Program-made: the position numbers and the translations under genes
Notes under the pieces: generated by a model
The model's database searches: none
The model's input: the letters and a program-made list of their open reading frames with translations, nothing else
Told to the model about the DNA's origin: nothing
Source of the DNA: Luzula sylvatica
Taxonomy: Eukaryota; Streptophyta; Magnoliopsida; Poales; Juncaceae
Assembly (NCBI GenBank): GCA_946800325.1
Contig: OX326960.1
Coordinates: 52,385,355 to 52,449,354 of the forward strand
DNA length: 64,000 bases
Direction of reading: 5' to 3'
In this document: piece after piece, positions 1 through 10,684 of the stretch
Position numbering within the stretch: position 1 is the stretch's first letter
Layout: every line of letters begins with the position of its first letter

Positions 1-612
1 AAAACGAGAAAAATTTCGACAAATGCAAAACCGACTAAATGAAGAAGATTTAGAAGAAGATTGTACCTGTGTAAGACTTGCAGATCTACTCCATGGGTGA
101 GGGAAGCACAGGAATTCAAGGAAGAGAACGATGAGGCTTGTAGATATACTCCATGAGTGAGGGGAGTACATGAGTACAAGGATGAGGCTTGCAGATCTAA
201 TTCATAGGTTACATATAAAATTGCCATGAGAGAGGGTTGAGGATGGTAGATCTGGCGGAGTTAAAGAGGGAAGAAGAAAGAGGGGCGGCAGTGGGGGATA
301 AATTTACTATTTATACTTAGGGTGAATTATAGTGCTGCATTTGATTTCTAGGTTACTTAATACCTGAAATTCAAATTCTGGGATATGAAATGATGTATTT
401 TGGGATATGGGGTATCCTGGATTTAAAATTCTGGTTGAAACTTGGGTTGAGTTAATTATAAGCAAGTTTAGTTGAAGGTATTTAGGATTTAGTGTTTTTT
501 AGTTAGAGTAGGGCAAATACCTTCAACTTGCTTAATGATTGTAAAAAATATTTTTTGCAATTAATAATAAAAATAGGACATAAAAGTCTACTCTATTTTT
601 CTCAAAAAAAAA
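1..612 (+). mobile_element. LINE 3' end (fragment cut by window edge)
   Basis: The segment ends in TACTCTATTTTTCTC followed by an A-rich tail (about 602-622). The same tail, in inverse orientation, ends the LINE at 25574-27623, so this is probably the 3' end of a related plus-strand LINE whose body lies left of the window. Near the start (about 80-210) a unit of roughly 60 bp, containing GCAGATCTACTCCATGGGTG and variants, occurs three times in degenerate form. No coding domain is visible. Family membership rests on the tail alone. Confidence 0.4.
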
Positions 613-1560
613 TAAAAATAAATAGTAGATTGAGAACCTGCCATGCAATATTCTGATCCCTGGAGAAATGGAGAAGTTCGATCCATTGAAAGCTATTAAA
701 TTACTTATGTGCTTTTATTTGGTTATGTCTAAATGGAAAATTCAGAAATAAATTAATCTGAATTTCAGTTTCAGCTGCAAATTAATAAACAGTGCCCGCA
801 AAGCACGAAGACAAGTCTCTTTGATTTGATTGATTTAGCTTATTTGACACTGATTCCACGTGCCTTGATTCTTGATGTTTAAACAACAAAACAAAATTTA
901 TCAAAAAATAAAAAAAAACAATTTGTCACTTGATAAAAACAAAATATGAGTATAGAAACAAAATAAAACTAATTTAGTTGGAAGTCAAACGAGCAACTCA
1001 GCCACATTCGTGATCTTGGCCTCTTCCTTGTTCATGTCAATCAATTGTCCAATTGCACTATTTGTGTTGTACGGACATGCAGTGCAGTGTAGTACAGTGC
1101 GTTGTTTCCACCCATTTTCTCCGGTCAAGCAACCCCTACAGCCTACTTACAATTACCAACTTCAAATTTATCATAACACAGCATACTCCCTTCTTTTCTC
1201 CCCCAAGTCCCATGCAATATGTCAATATATTAGCCCACTAAAACCAGTAATTGGTGACCTTCTAAAAGGCCGAACTTTAGCCTATATGAAAATAATAAGC
1301 CCATGTAAGTATTAATTAAACTGTGATGGTAAGGCCTGATAAAACAAAGATAAGGAAGTATGAAAATATGTGTAGTCACTTATCCTATAGTTCCATTAAC
1401 ATCTGTTGTCCTCGTGTATTGTCAAATTTTATTGATAAAAATTTAAATTTCATCACTCCTTCACAATTGTGTTGGTGTATTATGTTGATCGTATACACTT
1501 ATTGGTTGTTAAATATTTATGTGTCCGGATTATTCCAAGTGAATTAATTATGACACTTCT
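613..1560. other. Intergenic, no gene recognised
   Basis: AT-rich sequence with only short open frames (up to about 100 codons) that show no domain, signal or codon pattern. No terminal repeats or target-site duplications were found. Confidence 0.5.
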
Positions 1561-1869
1561 TTTTAATTTATTAATATTTACGCTCTCTCTCAAACTATAC
1601 TCACAATAATTGTGGTCCGGATTTTTTTCTCAAGAATTTAGTAAAGAAAAGTGTGAATTCTGAATAGGGGGGTGCTTCCTTATTTATAGAGGGGTTGAGG
1701 GAGCACTCCATCCCCAAATCAAGACTAAAATCAAGAGACCAAATATATATATAAGTCTCATGAGAATTCAAATTAAAGAATCCTTAATTTCTGCCTGAAA
1801 TTGCGCTCCCGGGCTGTTGGAGGCGCTCCAGAATCTTCACTGTATGGGCTTTGAGCTGAGAAAATGAAC

Positions 1870-2011
1870 TATGCGTCCGGACGCTTCCCTGGACCGTCCG
1901 GGAGCTTGGGCTAAATTTGTATTAAGCGTCCGGACACTTCTTTGGCCCGTCCGAATGCTATTAGTATTTTCTCCATGAATCGTCCGGACGGATCAATTGA
2001 ACGTCCGGACG
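1870..2011. repeat. CGTCCGGACG palindrome cluster
   Basis: Four near or perfect copies of the 10-bp palindrome CGTCCGGACG (around 1875, 1925, 1981 and 2001) alternate with half-matching sites such as ACCGTCCGGGAG and CCCGTCCGAATG. It lies in the presumed U3 of the truncated LTR, upstream of its TATA box. Compare the TCCGTCATGACGGA and TCCGTTACAACGGA arrays elsewhere in the window. Confidence 0.75.
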
Positions 2012-2464
2012 AAATGTGTTATTTTGCACTTTTGAGAAACTTTTCCCAAATTTGATTTTGTGAATTTTTTTGACATTTGATCAAATACTTCTAGGGTGTG
2101 CTTAGGATCCCCCTAGAAATGTTTTAGGGTCGTGTGGGTCTTCAAGTCTTCGTAGGGATAATTCATGTCTTTTTCGGTGTGTTTCAGGGTTAATCTTCAT
2201 GTCAGGCAAGCGCTCCAATTTGAGTTTCGTGTCGTATCGAAATGTGTTATTTTGCACTTTTGAGAAACTTTTCCCAGATTTGATTTTGTGAATTTCTTTG
2301 ACATTTGATCAAATACTTCTAGGGTGTGCCTAGGATCCCCCTAGAAATGTTTTAGGGTCGTGTGGGTCTTCAAGTCTCCGTAGGGATAATTCATGTCTTT
2401 TTCGGTGTGTTTCAGGGTTAATCTTCATGTCAGGCAAGCGCTCCAATTTGAGTTTCGTGTCGTA
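2009..2464. repeat. 228-bp tandem duplication (two units)
   Basis: The sequence from 2009 to 2236 is repeated head to tail at 2237-2464 with only a few substitutions (for example AAATTTG/AGATTTG and GTGCTTAGG/GTGCCTAGG). Both units begin near GAAATGTGTTATTTTGC and end with TTTCGTGTCGTA. It lies inside the truncated LTR, where U3 duplications are common. Confidence 0.9.
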
Positions 2465-2692
2465 TTCTTCGCGGTAGTTTTCGGTGAGTCTTCTACGGGT
2501 TTGGTTCTTCGGTCCTGCGGTCTTCGTCTATGGGTTTCTTCAAAGTGTTAAACCGGAAAAGGTTCCGATCTCATGTAGCTTCTTGCATGATTCTTCTTGC
2601 GTGAATTCCATATGTATTCTTATGGTTCATGATGTGTATATATGTTGTGTCCCTATTAATCACACTTAGATGAAATATTAGTATCTCGTGTA

Positions 2693-3862
2693 TATAGGGA
2701 ATTCACCTGTCCCCGGGCCCGCGCAGTGGATATGAAGGCCCGGTCCGGTTCCCAAAATCCAAGATCACGCCATGACTTCGAGGGTACGATGCAATAGAAG
2801 GATAGACGATTACCAGCGTGTAATTGATCACGCACGACGGGTTGATCGTTCTTCCTTCTTTCTCCGGTCACGTTGGTGACTAGCACGTGCGTCCCATACC
2901 ACACGTCTCCCACCATCTTGATGCGCCTCCGGTTGTCTTCATGTGTCCCACGTCCAAGCGCTTCCACCGTCTTTGACCGTTCTTTCTCTTCCTCGAGTTG
3001 ATCACAATCGAAGAGCCACAAGTGTCGCTCCTCTACTTGTATCCACCGTGATTCGGAGTTCGTCGGTCGCGGATGCACCTGCCAAGACGATGCACCGGCG
3101 AACTTGCTTGATCGATTGATTCTCTTCTCCGGAAAAACTGTTTTTCTCGGTTTTTCTTTCTTCGCACTCTTTCACTCTTGAGAAAAATTCTCTCTAATTT
3201 CTGGATTAATCTTATTAATTCCACAGGGGTTGAACTGAATGAATTGGTTGGACTGAATGGAAGAGAGAGAAAAATATCCTATTTATATCTCATAGGATAA
3301 GGATGGGTCAAAAGGTATGTATATATCATATACACCTTTTCAGACAGAAAACTGCAGACACCCTTTCAGTATTCTGTTGAAACGAAAATATTAAATCGTT
3401 TCAACCGACTTTGAACATCCACGAAAGTTCTAGATAATCTTATTATGTCTCCAACCCAATTGGATCTGGCCCAATTGAAGTTCGGATGCGAAAGTTACGG
3501 ACGTTTTACTAACTGTATGTCAAACAGTCGCACCCTTTCGATATTTCATTAAAACGACACTGATACTTCGCTCAAATGAAACATATTTCTATATGAAAGT
3601 TCTAGATAATCTCATTATATATCTAACACAATTTGAACCATTCAAATTGGAGTTTCCTACTGAAAGTTATGCCAGTTGTACTAAAACGGCTTAAACTGAA
3701 TTTTCTGGTTTTCTTAATAAAAATCGTTTCTTATCAATTTAATCATGTATATCCAATATACATATGTGCATCTAATATACACATTATTTATGCCCACGAA
3801 TGCGTACGTTCGTTTATCCTTGCGTACACTTTTACGGTTGATCCAAAACTGTATTTCTTTCA
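2693..3862 (-). repeat. 3' LTR of Copia copy 1
   Basis: On the plus strand it runs from TATAGGGAATTC (a mutated form of the TGTTGGGAATTC seen in copy 2) to TTTCTTTCA. A minus-strand TATA sequence GATATAAATAGG lies at 3279-3290. It is visually very similar along its length to the LTR at 9418-10587. Confidence 0.88.
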
Positions 3863-3873
3863 GTCTCCCACTC
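3863..3873 (-). other. Polypurine tract of Copia copy 1
   Basis: GTCTCCCACTC on the plus strand, that is GAGTGGGAGAC on the element strand, directly abuts the 3' LTR. The same tract sits at the same place in the other two Copia elements of the window. Confidence 0.8.
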
Positions 3874-3899
3874 AATTTCAGATCTACCTAAAAGGTACT

Positions 3900-6800
3900 C
3901 ATGCATATCCGATATGCACAATTTTAGAGAATATAGCTCGCGTATCAAATACCAAGTTATGCACATCTTATGTGCCAACTTTATAATCAAGCCCGACTTA
4001 GTACGACTCGTTGTGTGACCATGTAGGTTCGGTTAACGATGGCAGTAGGCTGTTTCCAAAGCACTACAAGCCAATGAGCGGGATCTAGTCACTCCATCAT
4101 GGCTACCCATGTTAACACGAAGAATTATTGTGATCATTGTGCCTATCTCGAATAGCGGTTATTAGTTCTCTTGTTACGATATCCGTTAATCAAAAGGCAT
4201 GGTGGTAGTCATCCTTATATTTTGATTAACTATACTTATTCCTCGTTTCCGAACTGATTTAACAATTTCAATCGATATTAACCGTTAATATCATTGACTA
4301 CGGCCGTAGTTTTCGTTAATCAATTCATCGAGTGGACAAAGAGATATCTCTTCCTTTTGGAATAAACAATTCCTATCTTGGAGACTCACATTGAATTCCG
4401 TGTTTCGGACAATACCCAATGATGACCGTTTTAACTCCCTGTTACGGTGAGCGTATGGTCATATCAAAGCATTGTGTTACGCACGTAACGCAATCAATGG
4501 TCCCCTCAAGTATGAAGAACCTAATACCCTACTCGTCGCAAGTCCATATATAATGACTAAACCATGTTACGGTCTCGCGGCTTCGGTCATATCCAATATA
4601 TGTCACCTAGCATATATCTACGTTCCCGATTCGACAAACACTTTTGTCCTATGATTAACAAAACATAATCATCTCCTCGGCTAACGTACTAGTGTACATG
4701 TTCAGTCTATTATCTGATAATGTAAATGCTTCACTCTTAAGCAAACTGAATCATGACTAGGGATGTTTAGAAATGAAACTTTAAGTGTGACGGTTTCGCT
4801 GCACATAATCCTCAATTATGTCGACGTCTACACAAGATCAAATCAGGGTTCATGTAATCAAATTACACAACCCGCACACATTTTTCATATAAGGAAAATG
4901 CATATTAATTTAAGTAAACAAATTTTTTAAAGGGATGCATTCATATGGACTAAGTATTTGGGTGATACAACGTTTACCTATGGGTATCTCCATACCCATA
5001 ACCTGCGAGGACTATCGTATTAGATAACTACACTCTTGCTTGTACTATTGCGTATCACGCAATACACAACCATAAATCCGATAACTCGTGACTACTCGAG
5101 TTTGGTCATGTATCCTTGATCCATACTGCTTTCTTTTGTGATTCATAACCACAATATACTCGCCTCCGTAAATAGAATCATTAATTATTGGTCATGTGGA
5201 ACCTTTCCACATAACCATGTTTTCGTTTAAGTAAATCATGTACACAGTTTGTGATCGAAAGTCGTGCTACATATTTGGACGTGACATATTTGGAAACTGT
5301 TGTTGTTATAACTCTTTATAACCAACATGTCCTCCACACCATTATAGATAAAATAAAATCCTGAATTCTTTCGCAAAGTATTCAAGGATAAATTTCACCG
5401 TTATCAATACAAATCCCGATGGGTTTAAATATACATAACCATTATGTATATATATGTATAACCATTATACATTCACAAGAGTTAGTCTCATGTAATCTCA
5501 TTACATTCAAACTCGTGTGATTCCCTTGGATTTTATTGACGGTAAATTAGACGCTTTATGTGTACAACGTATAGCCACATACATGTCATGGCTGATATAA
5601 TAGATCTTCACATCAAATGTAAAGCATCATATTATTGTTTTTTTGCCCTGCTTGATGTCTCACATCGAGCCGTAGAAAATTTCTGCCATTCGAAATTTCG
5701 ATGTAACTCCTCCAAGGAATTATATGTTGAAAACCATTTTCAACATTATGTCGATATACGTGCTATAATCTAGAACGAGGAACTTCTTAGATCTATCATA
5801 TAGATCTTCACGCTTAATTTATAAGCGGTCTTGCCTAAATCCTTTGTCGTTACAAGAAATATAACGCGGCTCCCACTAACCTTCATGTATACACAAAGTT
5901 TCCATTCGTTCCGACAATGTTATAACAGTTTATAACTTCGTCAAAACGAATGTTCCAATGCCGAGAAGCTTTCTCTAATCCATCATATGGATCGTTAAAG
6001 CGTGAATATCCTTTCCCCGATTCTTATGAATCGACAAAACCGTAAGGTTGTGTCAAGTACACATCCTTTTATAAATTTTCTGCTAAGAAATTCGGTTTTG
6101 ACATCCATTTTGCCACATCATATAGTCATAATATGCGACCATGACAAGCAGAATTTTGAGAATGTGAAAGCTTGGCAACATGCGAAAACGTTTCTTCATA
6201 GTCCAACTATGAATTACTTGACACTCTTCGCTGCAAGCCTCGCTTTGTTATATGCGTATTCCTATCCGTGTTGGTTCTCATCTTGATAACTCATTGATAT
6301 TTCACGGGTTTAACCCTGAAAGTAATGAAATCAAGTTCTAAACTTGATAATCTACACGGATCGAATCTCAGATTTCATGGCATCTTGCCATATGGAATCG
6401 TCATTTTCATAGCATTCTTGTAGGATATCGAATCATCATATGATTTCGATCTATCATCATTAGCCACGATAAATCCGTATTTTATATATAGTCTACTGGA
6501 TCTATGAAAAATTCCTTTGTGTGTTCGACTCGTATTCATCAACTCTTGATAAAGTCGTGTCAACTTTCATCGGTACAATGTTCATTTTCCAGATCTCGAA
6601 CTCTTTCGAGATTTATTCTACTCCCACTAGCCCGCGTTGAGATAAATGGCATCAAGTTCCAAACTTGTGCGCATTATGTCCTCCTCCAAGAAGGCATATC
6701 TTCGAGCCACGAAAATCTCATTTTCGTTGGGACGTTAGAACTAATACCCTTTAGTTTCCTTAAGGATATATGATAAACGAACAATTTTCAGAATTGGGGT

Positions 6801-9200
6801 TGAGTTTAATCGAAACAAATTTCGAAATATACTCACATCCTCAAATCTCTACAAATGACAACTTCGGAACCATTCCGATCCATATCTCATATGGCGTCTT
6901 TTGTACCAATTAGAAGGTTTATGGTTCATATCTTATATGCACCATTCATTAGTGCCGCTGTCTCAAGTGCGTATCCCCAAAATATTTTTGGGAGATCCGT
7001 TTGACTTTTCATTTATCGAACCATGTCCAACATGTGTTCATTTCCTCTTTTCGAATACATCTTAATGTTCCGAATGAAGGTAATCGTGAAACGATTCCAC
7101 AATCATAAATGATCATCAATACGTATAACTCAAATATCGTCTCCTCGATCCTATCAAAGCGCGTAGCTCAAATACTTGCCTTCTCGATCCTATCGAAAAG
7201 CGTTGATTTTCTTGCCTAGTTGATTTTGTATTTCGTTTTTGAAACTCTTTGAACCTTTCAAAAGTCTCTGTTTCGGCACGCATTAAATAGATATTACCGT
7301 ATCTATTTTAATCGTCCATAAACGTAACAAAATACTGATAGCCTCCTCTTGCCTCGGAACTTATCGGAACATTTACATTTAAATGTAATTTCCAATAATT
7401 CGTTGGATATTTCTCCAACCTTTGGAGAATGATGCATTTTGTCGTCTTTGCCTAATAAATATGTATCGCGTTTGACCAATTGAATCTAATTTGATTGATT
7501 CTAGTAATCCATCATATGGAATCTAGATACGCGTATCTCATTTATATGGCCATGACGGCAACGCCAAAAGAAGCAATCAACTTCTAGGTTTAATCCTCCC
7601 CGGATTTCACCGATCTTTGAGTCATTATTTTGGACAACTCCTTGTCCGAACTTTCTGTTTGGAAAAACATTTTTCCCAAAATACCCTTAGACATTTATTT
7701 CTTCCGATCCCGCCCTTGAATTACAAGGATATCCACGCATCTATATGCATTGGATTCCTCGGATGCTCCAAGCATCTCCAATTCAAACTTACATCGCATT
7801 TCATGCAATTCCGGGATCGACTTATCTATCGAATGCATATGATATTCGGTCACGAAGTTCAAATCTCGTACCATCAACACACGAGTGTTAATTAAAGACC
7901 CATAAGGCGTCTCAAAATTAACCTACTCTTTGAGCCGCATTGAACCATTCAACGCGCTCTACCTCTTGAAACTATTTCACGAGCATTGTGTTTTACTTTC
8001 GTATACACCCGAATTCTCAAAACAATTTTGATAAATTTGCGTCCATACATGCCACCACAAGGCACGTAATCTCGTTCGATTTCTTCTTAAAGTTTATCAA
8101 ACCCGGCTTTCTCTAAGGCCAAAGCCTCGAGCCCTGAATCTACCATTTCCGTGTCCAACACGTTCCTTTAAGTCTAAGAACTATTCTTTAACTATCAAGG
8201 TTAATCATGGTAATTCCGGCCCAAAAGCCATCTATAATATCGATCTCATCGATATATTTGGTGTTTCTTGAAAACATAATTCTAAACGGATGATAAAGAT
8301 TAAACTCCTAACCGTGCGTACTTAATATATATGCTTATATGATGATTATATGAATAGTATTATTTTATCGAATCGATAACCCTCATACCGATACGGGACT
8401 CCAAGTCCATAACACCCGAGATCCATATTTCGCAATCCTCCCACAAGTGACGAAGGCCTATCGAGTGGGATCTCACTTATTTAGGTAGGATATAATCCAA
8501 TCGCATCATATGGGACTCTCGAACCTTTATAGAATTTCGGTGATGGATCATATCATATACAATCCCATTTCCGTGTGTGTGCATTCTAACTATGCCCCGA
8601 ACTCCAATCGTATTGGTTTGGACGGTTAAGTCATAACCATATCAAACGTATCGTCAAGTGGACTACTCACGTGCATGACGAAGGTCTAACAACACGTGAG
8701 TCCCCATTTAACGCTTGTCACCCATTGATACCAACAACATGTGTGCATGACGAAGGCCTAACAACACACATATTGTGATACCAATTTCGATGGTTGTTGA
8801 CATGAAAGGCATTTCCATGACTTAAATATTATGAGGGATCATGACTTTCATGTTTCATTAATTCGTGACATAATCATATTATATCACTATCACAAGATTT
8901 TCATAAATGCATATGTACTAATTAGGAAGACTAATTATTCTAAATAATTACTTGTTTATATGCTAGTATGATTGATGCCGATCATATCGATATAAAGAAC
9001 TCAAAATTTCGAGTTTTGTAGCCAAAGTTATCGCAAAAACAAAATCAGCATCGGGAGGGGGTCCCTGCCCCATCCGAGGCCCGTGGGGCGCGAGAAAACC
9101 TCGCCCGGGGCGCGTCCGGGGCGCCAAAAACTGCCCCCGGGGCGGCAGAAACTCTGATTTTCTGCAGATTTCGCCGTTTCTTCCGTTTTCGCTCGTTTCC
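3900..9200 (-). pseudogene. Degenerate Copia gag-pol of copy 1
   Basis: Recognisable pieces on the minus strand are all broken by stops and frameshifts. A gag piece at 7695-7880 contains SIDKSIPELHEM, resembling the Copia gag motif around an ELH(E/G)M core. A segment near 6960-7025 matches the integrase motif LPK-FWGYALETA seen more clearly in copy 2, but here it is frameshifted. A linker piece at 6375-6563 ends in DDSISYKNAM, resembling the sequence just before Copia reverse transcriptase. RNase H remains lie near 5159-5250. Compared with copy 2, this copy lacks about 225 bp near 5034 but keeps about 225 bp (roughly 4500-4724) that copy 2 lacks. No functional protein can be made. Confidence 0.75.
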
Positions 9201-9404
9201 AAAACGATAAATCATGAAACTTTTTCACGATCATTCCTAGATACTCTCAATCAACTTTTGATTGATCTCTAGTGAATTCCACTTGTGATTTTAACGAAAT
9301 TGACGTTCTAAATATGTAACATCATGCAAACGGGTACGAACTTTGATAACCCGTGCGTATATCGAATATACGACTATGATTCGACCCTCGAATCGATGGC
9401 GATC

Positions 9405-9416
9405 GCTCTGATACCA
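9405..9416 (-). other. Primer-binding site (initiator tRNA-Met) of Copia copy 1
   Basis: GCTCTGATACCA on the plus strand reads TGGTATCAGAGC on the element strand, complementary to the 3' end of plant initiator tRNA-Met. One base separates it from the 5' LTR. Confidence 0.9.
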
Positions 9417-9417
9417 C

Positions 9418-10587
9418 TGATGGGAATTCTCCCGTTCCCGGGCCCGCGCAGCGGATATGAAGGCCCGGTCCGGTTCCCAAAATCCAAGATCACGCCATGA
9501 CTTCGAGGGTACGATGCAATAGAAGGATAGACGATTACCAGCGTGAAATTGATCACGCGCGACGGGTTGATCGTTCTTCCTTCTTTCTCCGGTCACGTTG
9601 GTGACTAGCACGTGCGTCCCATACCACACGTCTCCCACCGTCTTGACGCGCCTCCTGTTGTCTTCGTGCGTCCCACGTCCAAGCGCTTCCACCGTCTTTG
9701 ACTGTTCTTTCTCTCCCTCGAGTAGATCACAATCGAAGAGCCACAAGTGTCGCTCATCTACTTGTATCCACCGTGAGTCGGAGTTCGTCGGTCGCGCATG
9801 CACCTGCCTAGACGATGCACCGGCGAACTTGCTTGATCGATTGATTCTCTTCTCCGGAAAAACTGTTTTTCTCGGTTTTTCTCTCTTCGCACTCTTTCAC
9901 TCTTGAGAAAAATTCTCTCTAATTTCTGGATTAATCTTATTAATTCCACAGGGGTTGAACTGAATGAATTGGTTGGACTGAATGGAAGAGAGAGAAAAAT
10001 ATCCTATTTATATCTCATAGGATAAGGATGGGCCAAAAGGTATGTATATCTCATATACACCTTTTCAGACAGAAAACTGCAGACACCATTTCAGTATTCT
10101 GTTGAAACAAAAATATTAAATCATTTCAACCGACTTTGAACATTCACGAAAGTCCTATATAATCTTATTATCTTTCCAACCCAATTCGATCTGTCCCAAT
10201 TGGAGTTCGGATGCGAAAGTTACGGACGTTTTACTAACTGTATGTCAAACAGTCGCACCCTTTCGGTATTCCATTAAAACGACACTGATACTTCGCTCAA
10301 ATTAAATATATTTTTATATGAAAGTTCTAGATAATCTCATTATCTATCTAACCCAATTTGAACCATTCAAATCGGAGTTTCCTACTGAAAGTTATGCCAG
10401 TTTTACTAAAACGTCTTAAACTGAATTTTCTGGTTTTCTTAATAAAAAACGTTTCTTATCAATTTAACCATGTATATCCAATACACATATGTGCATCTAA
10501 TATACACATTATTTATTCCCACGAACGCGTACGTTCGTTTATCCTTGTGTATACTTTTACGGTTGATCCGAAACTGTATTTCTTTCA
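9418..10587 (-). repeat. 5' LTR of Copia copy 1
   Basis: It begins TGATGGGAATTC and ends CTTTCA on the plus strand. It is the same length as its partner (1170 bp) with few visible differences, so insertion was fairly recent despite the dead interior. Confidence 0.9.
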
Positions 10588-10684
10588 GTGTATTGTTCTG
10601 GATATCATCAAATGAGTCAACACTCCAGTTACAGAGGTTTTTAAGAAAACATAAAAATTGAGTATTTTTCTCATGATAGATTAC

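Larger units (their letters stand above)
1565..2687 (-). repeat. Truncated LTR of a Copia-like element (continues at 10593-10622)
   Basis: Read on the minus strand this looks like an LTR. It has a TATA-type sequence TCTATAAATA (1681-1690), a U3 rich in CGTCCGGACG palindromes (about 1870-2011), and a 228-bp tandem duplication. It is interrupted by the Copia element at 2693-10587. The sequence beyond that insertion (10593-10622) ends in CAACA, which on the minus strand reads TGTTG, the usual start of a plant LTR. The opposite end near 1565 lacks a convincing TG/CA terminus or TSD, so the LTR seems truncated there. Lineage is not determinable. Confidence 0.5.
2693..10587 (-). mobile_element. Full-length but coding-dead Ty1/Copia retrotransposon (copy 1)
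   Basis: Two LTRs of equal length (1170 bp; 2693-3862 and 9418-10587) enclose a 5.55-kb interior. A 5-bp TSD, GTGTA, flanks it (2688-2692 and 10588-10592). The primer-binding site matching initiator tRNA-Met (TGGTATCAGAGC on the minus strand) lies at 9405-9416, and a purine tract GAGTGGGAGAC adjoins the other LTR at 3863-3873. The order on the minus strand is PBS, gag, integrase, RT linker, RNase H, PPT, which is the Copia order. No frame longer than about 80 codons survives inside. It interrupts the truncated LTR at 1565-2687/10593-10622. Confidence 0.88.

Noticed and set aside
6002..6286. 94-codon plus-strand frame (also at 57114-57386)
   Set aside because: It is present in both Copia copies because the DNA is homologous, but it is antisense to the pol region.
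9291..9803. Open frames of 130-174 codons beginning MHPRPTNSDSRW or MHARPTNSDSRW, repeated in five LTR copies (2656-3078, 9291-9803, 45235-45772, 53909-54304, 60914-61438), looking like a protein family
   Set aside because: They lie in the R-U5 part of the LTRs. Between copy 1 and copy 2 LTRs the middle part is read in different frames (VGDVWYGTHVLVTN against GGRRVVWDAQTSHQ), so DNA and not protein is conserved.
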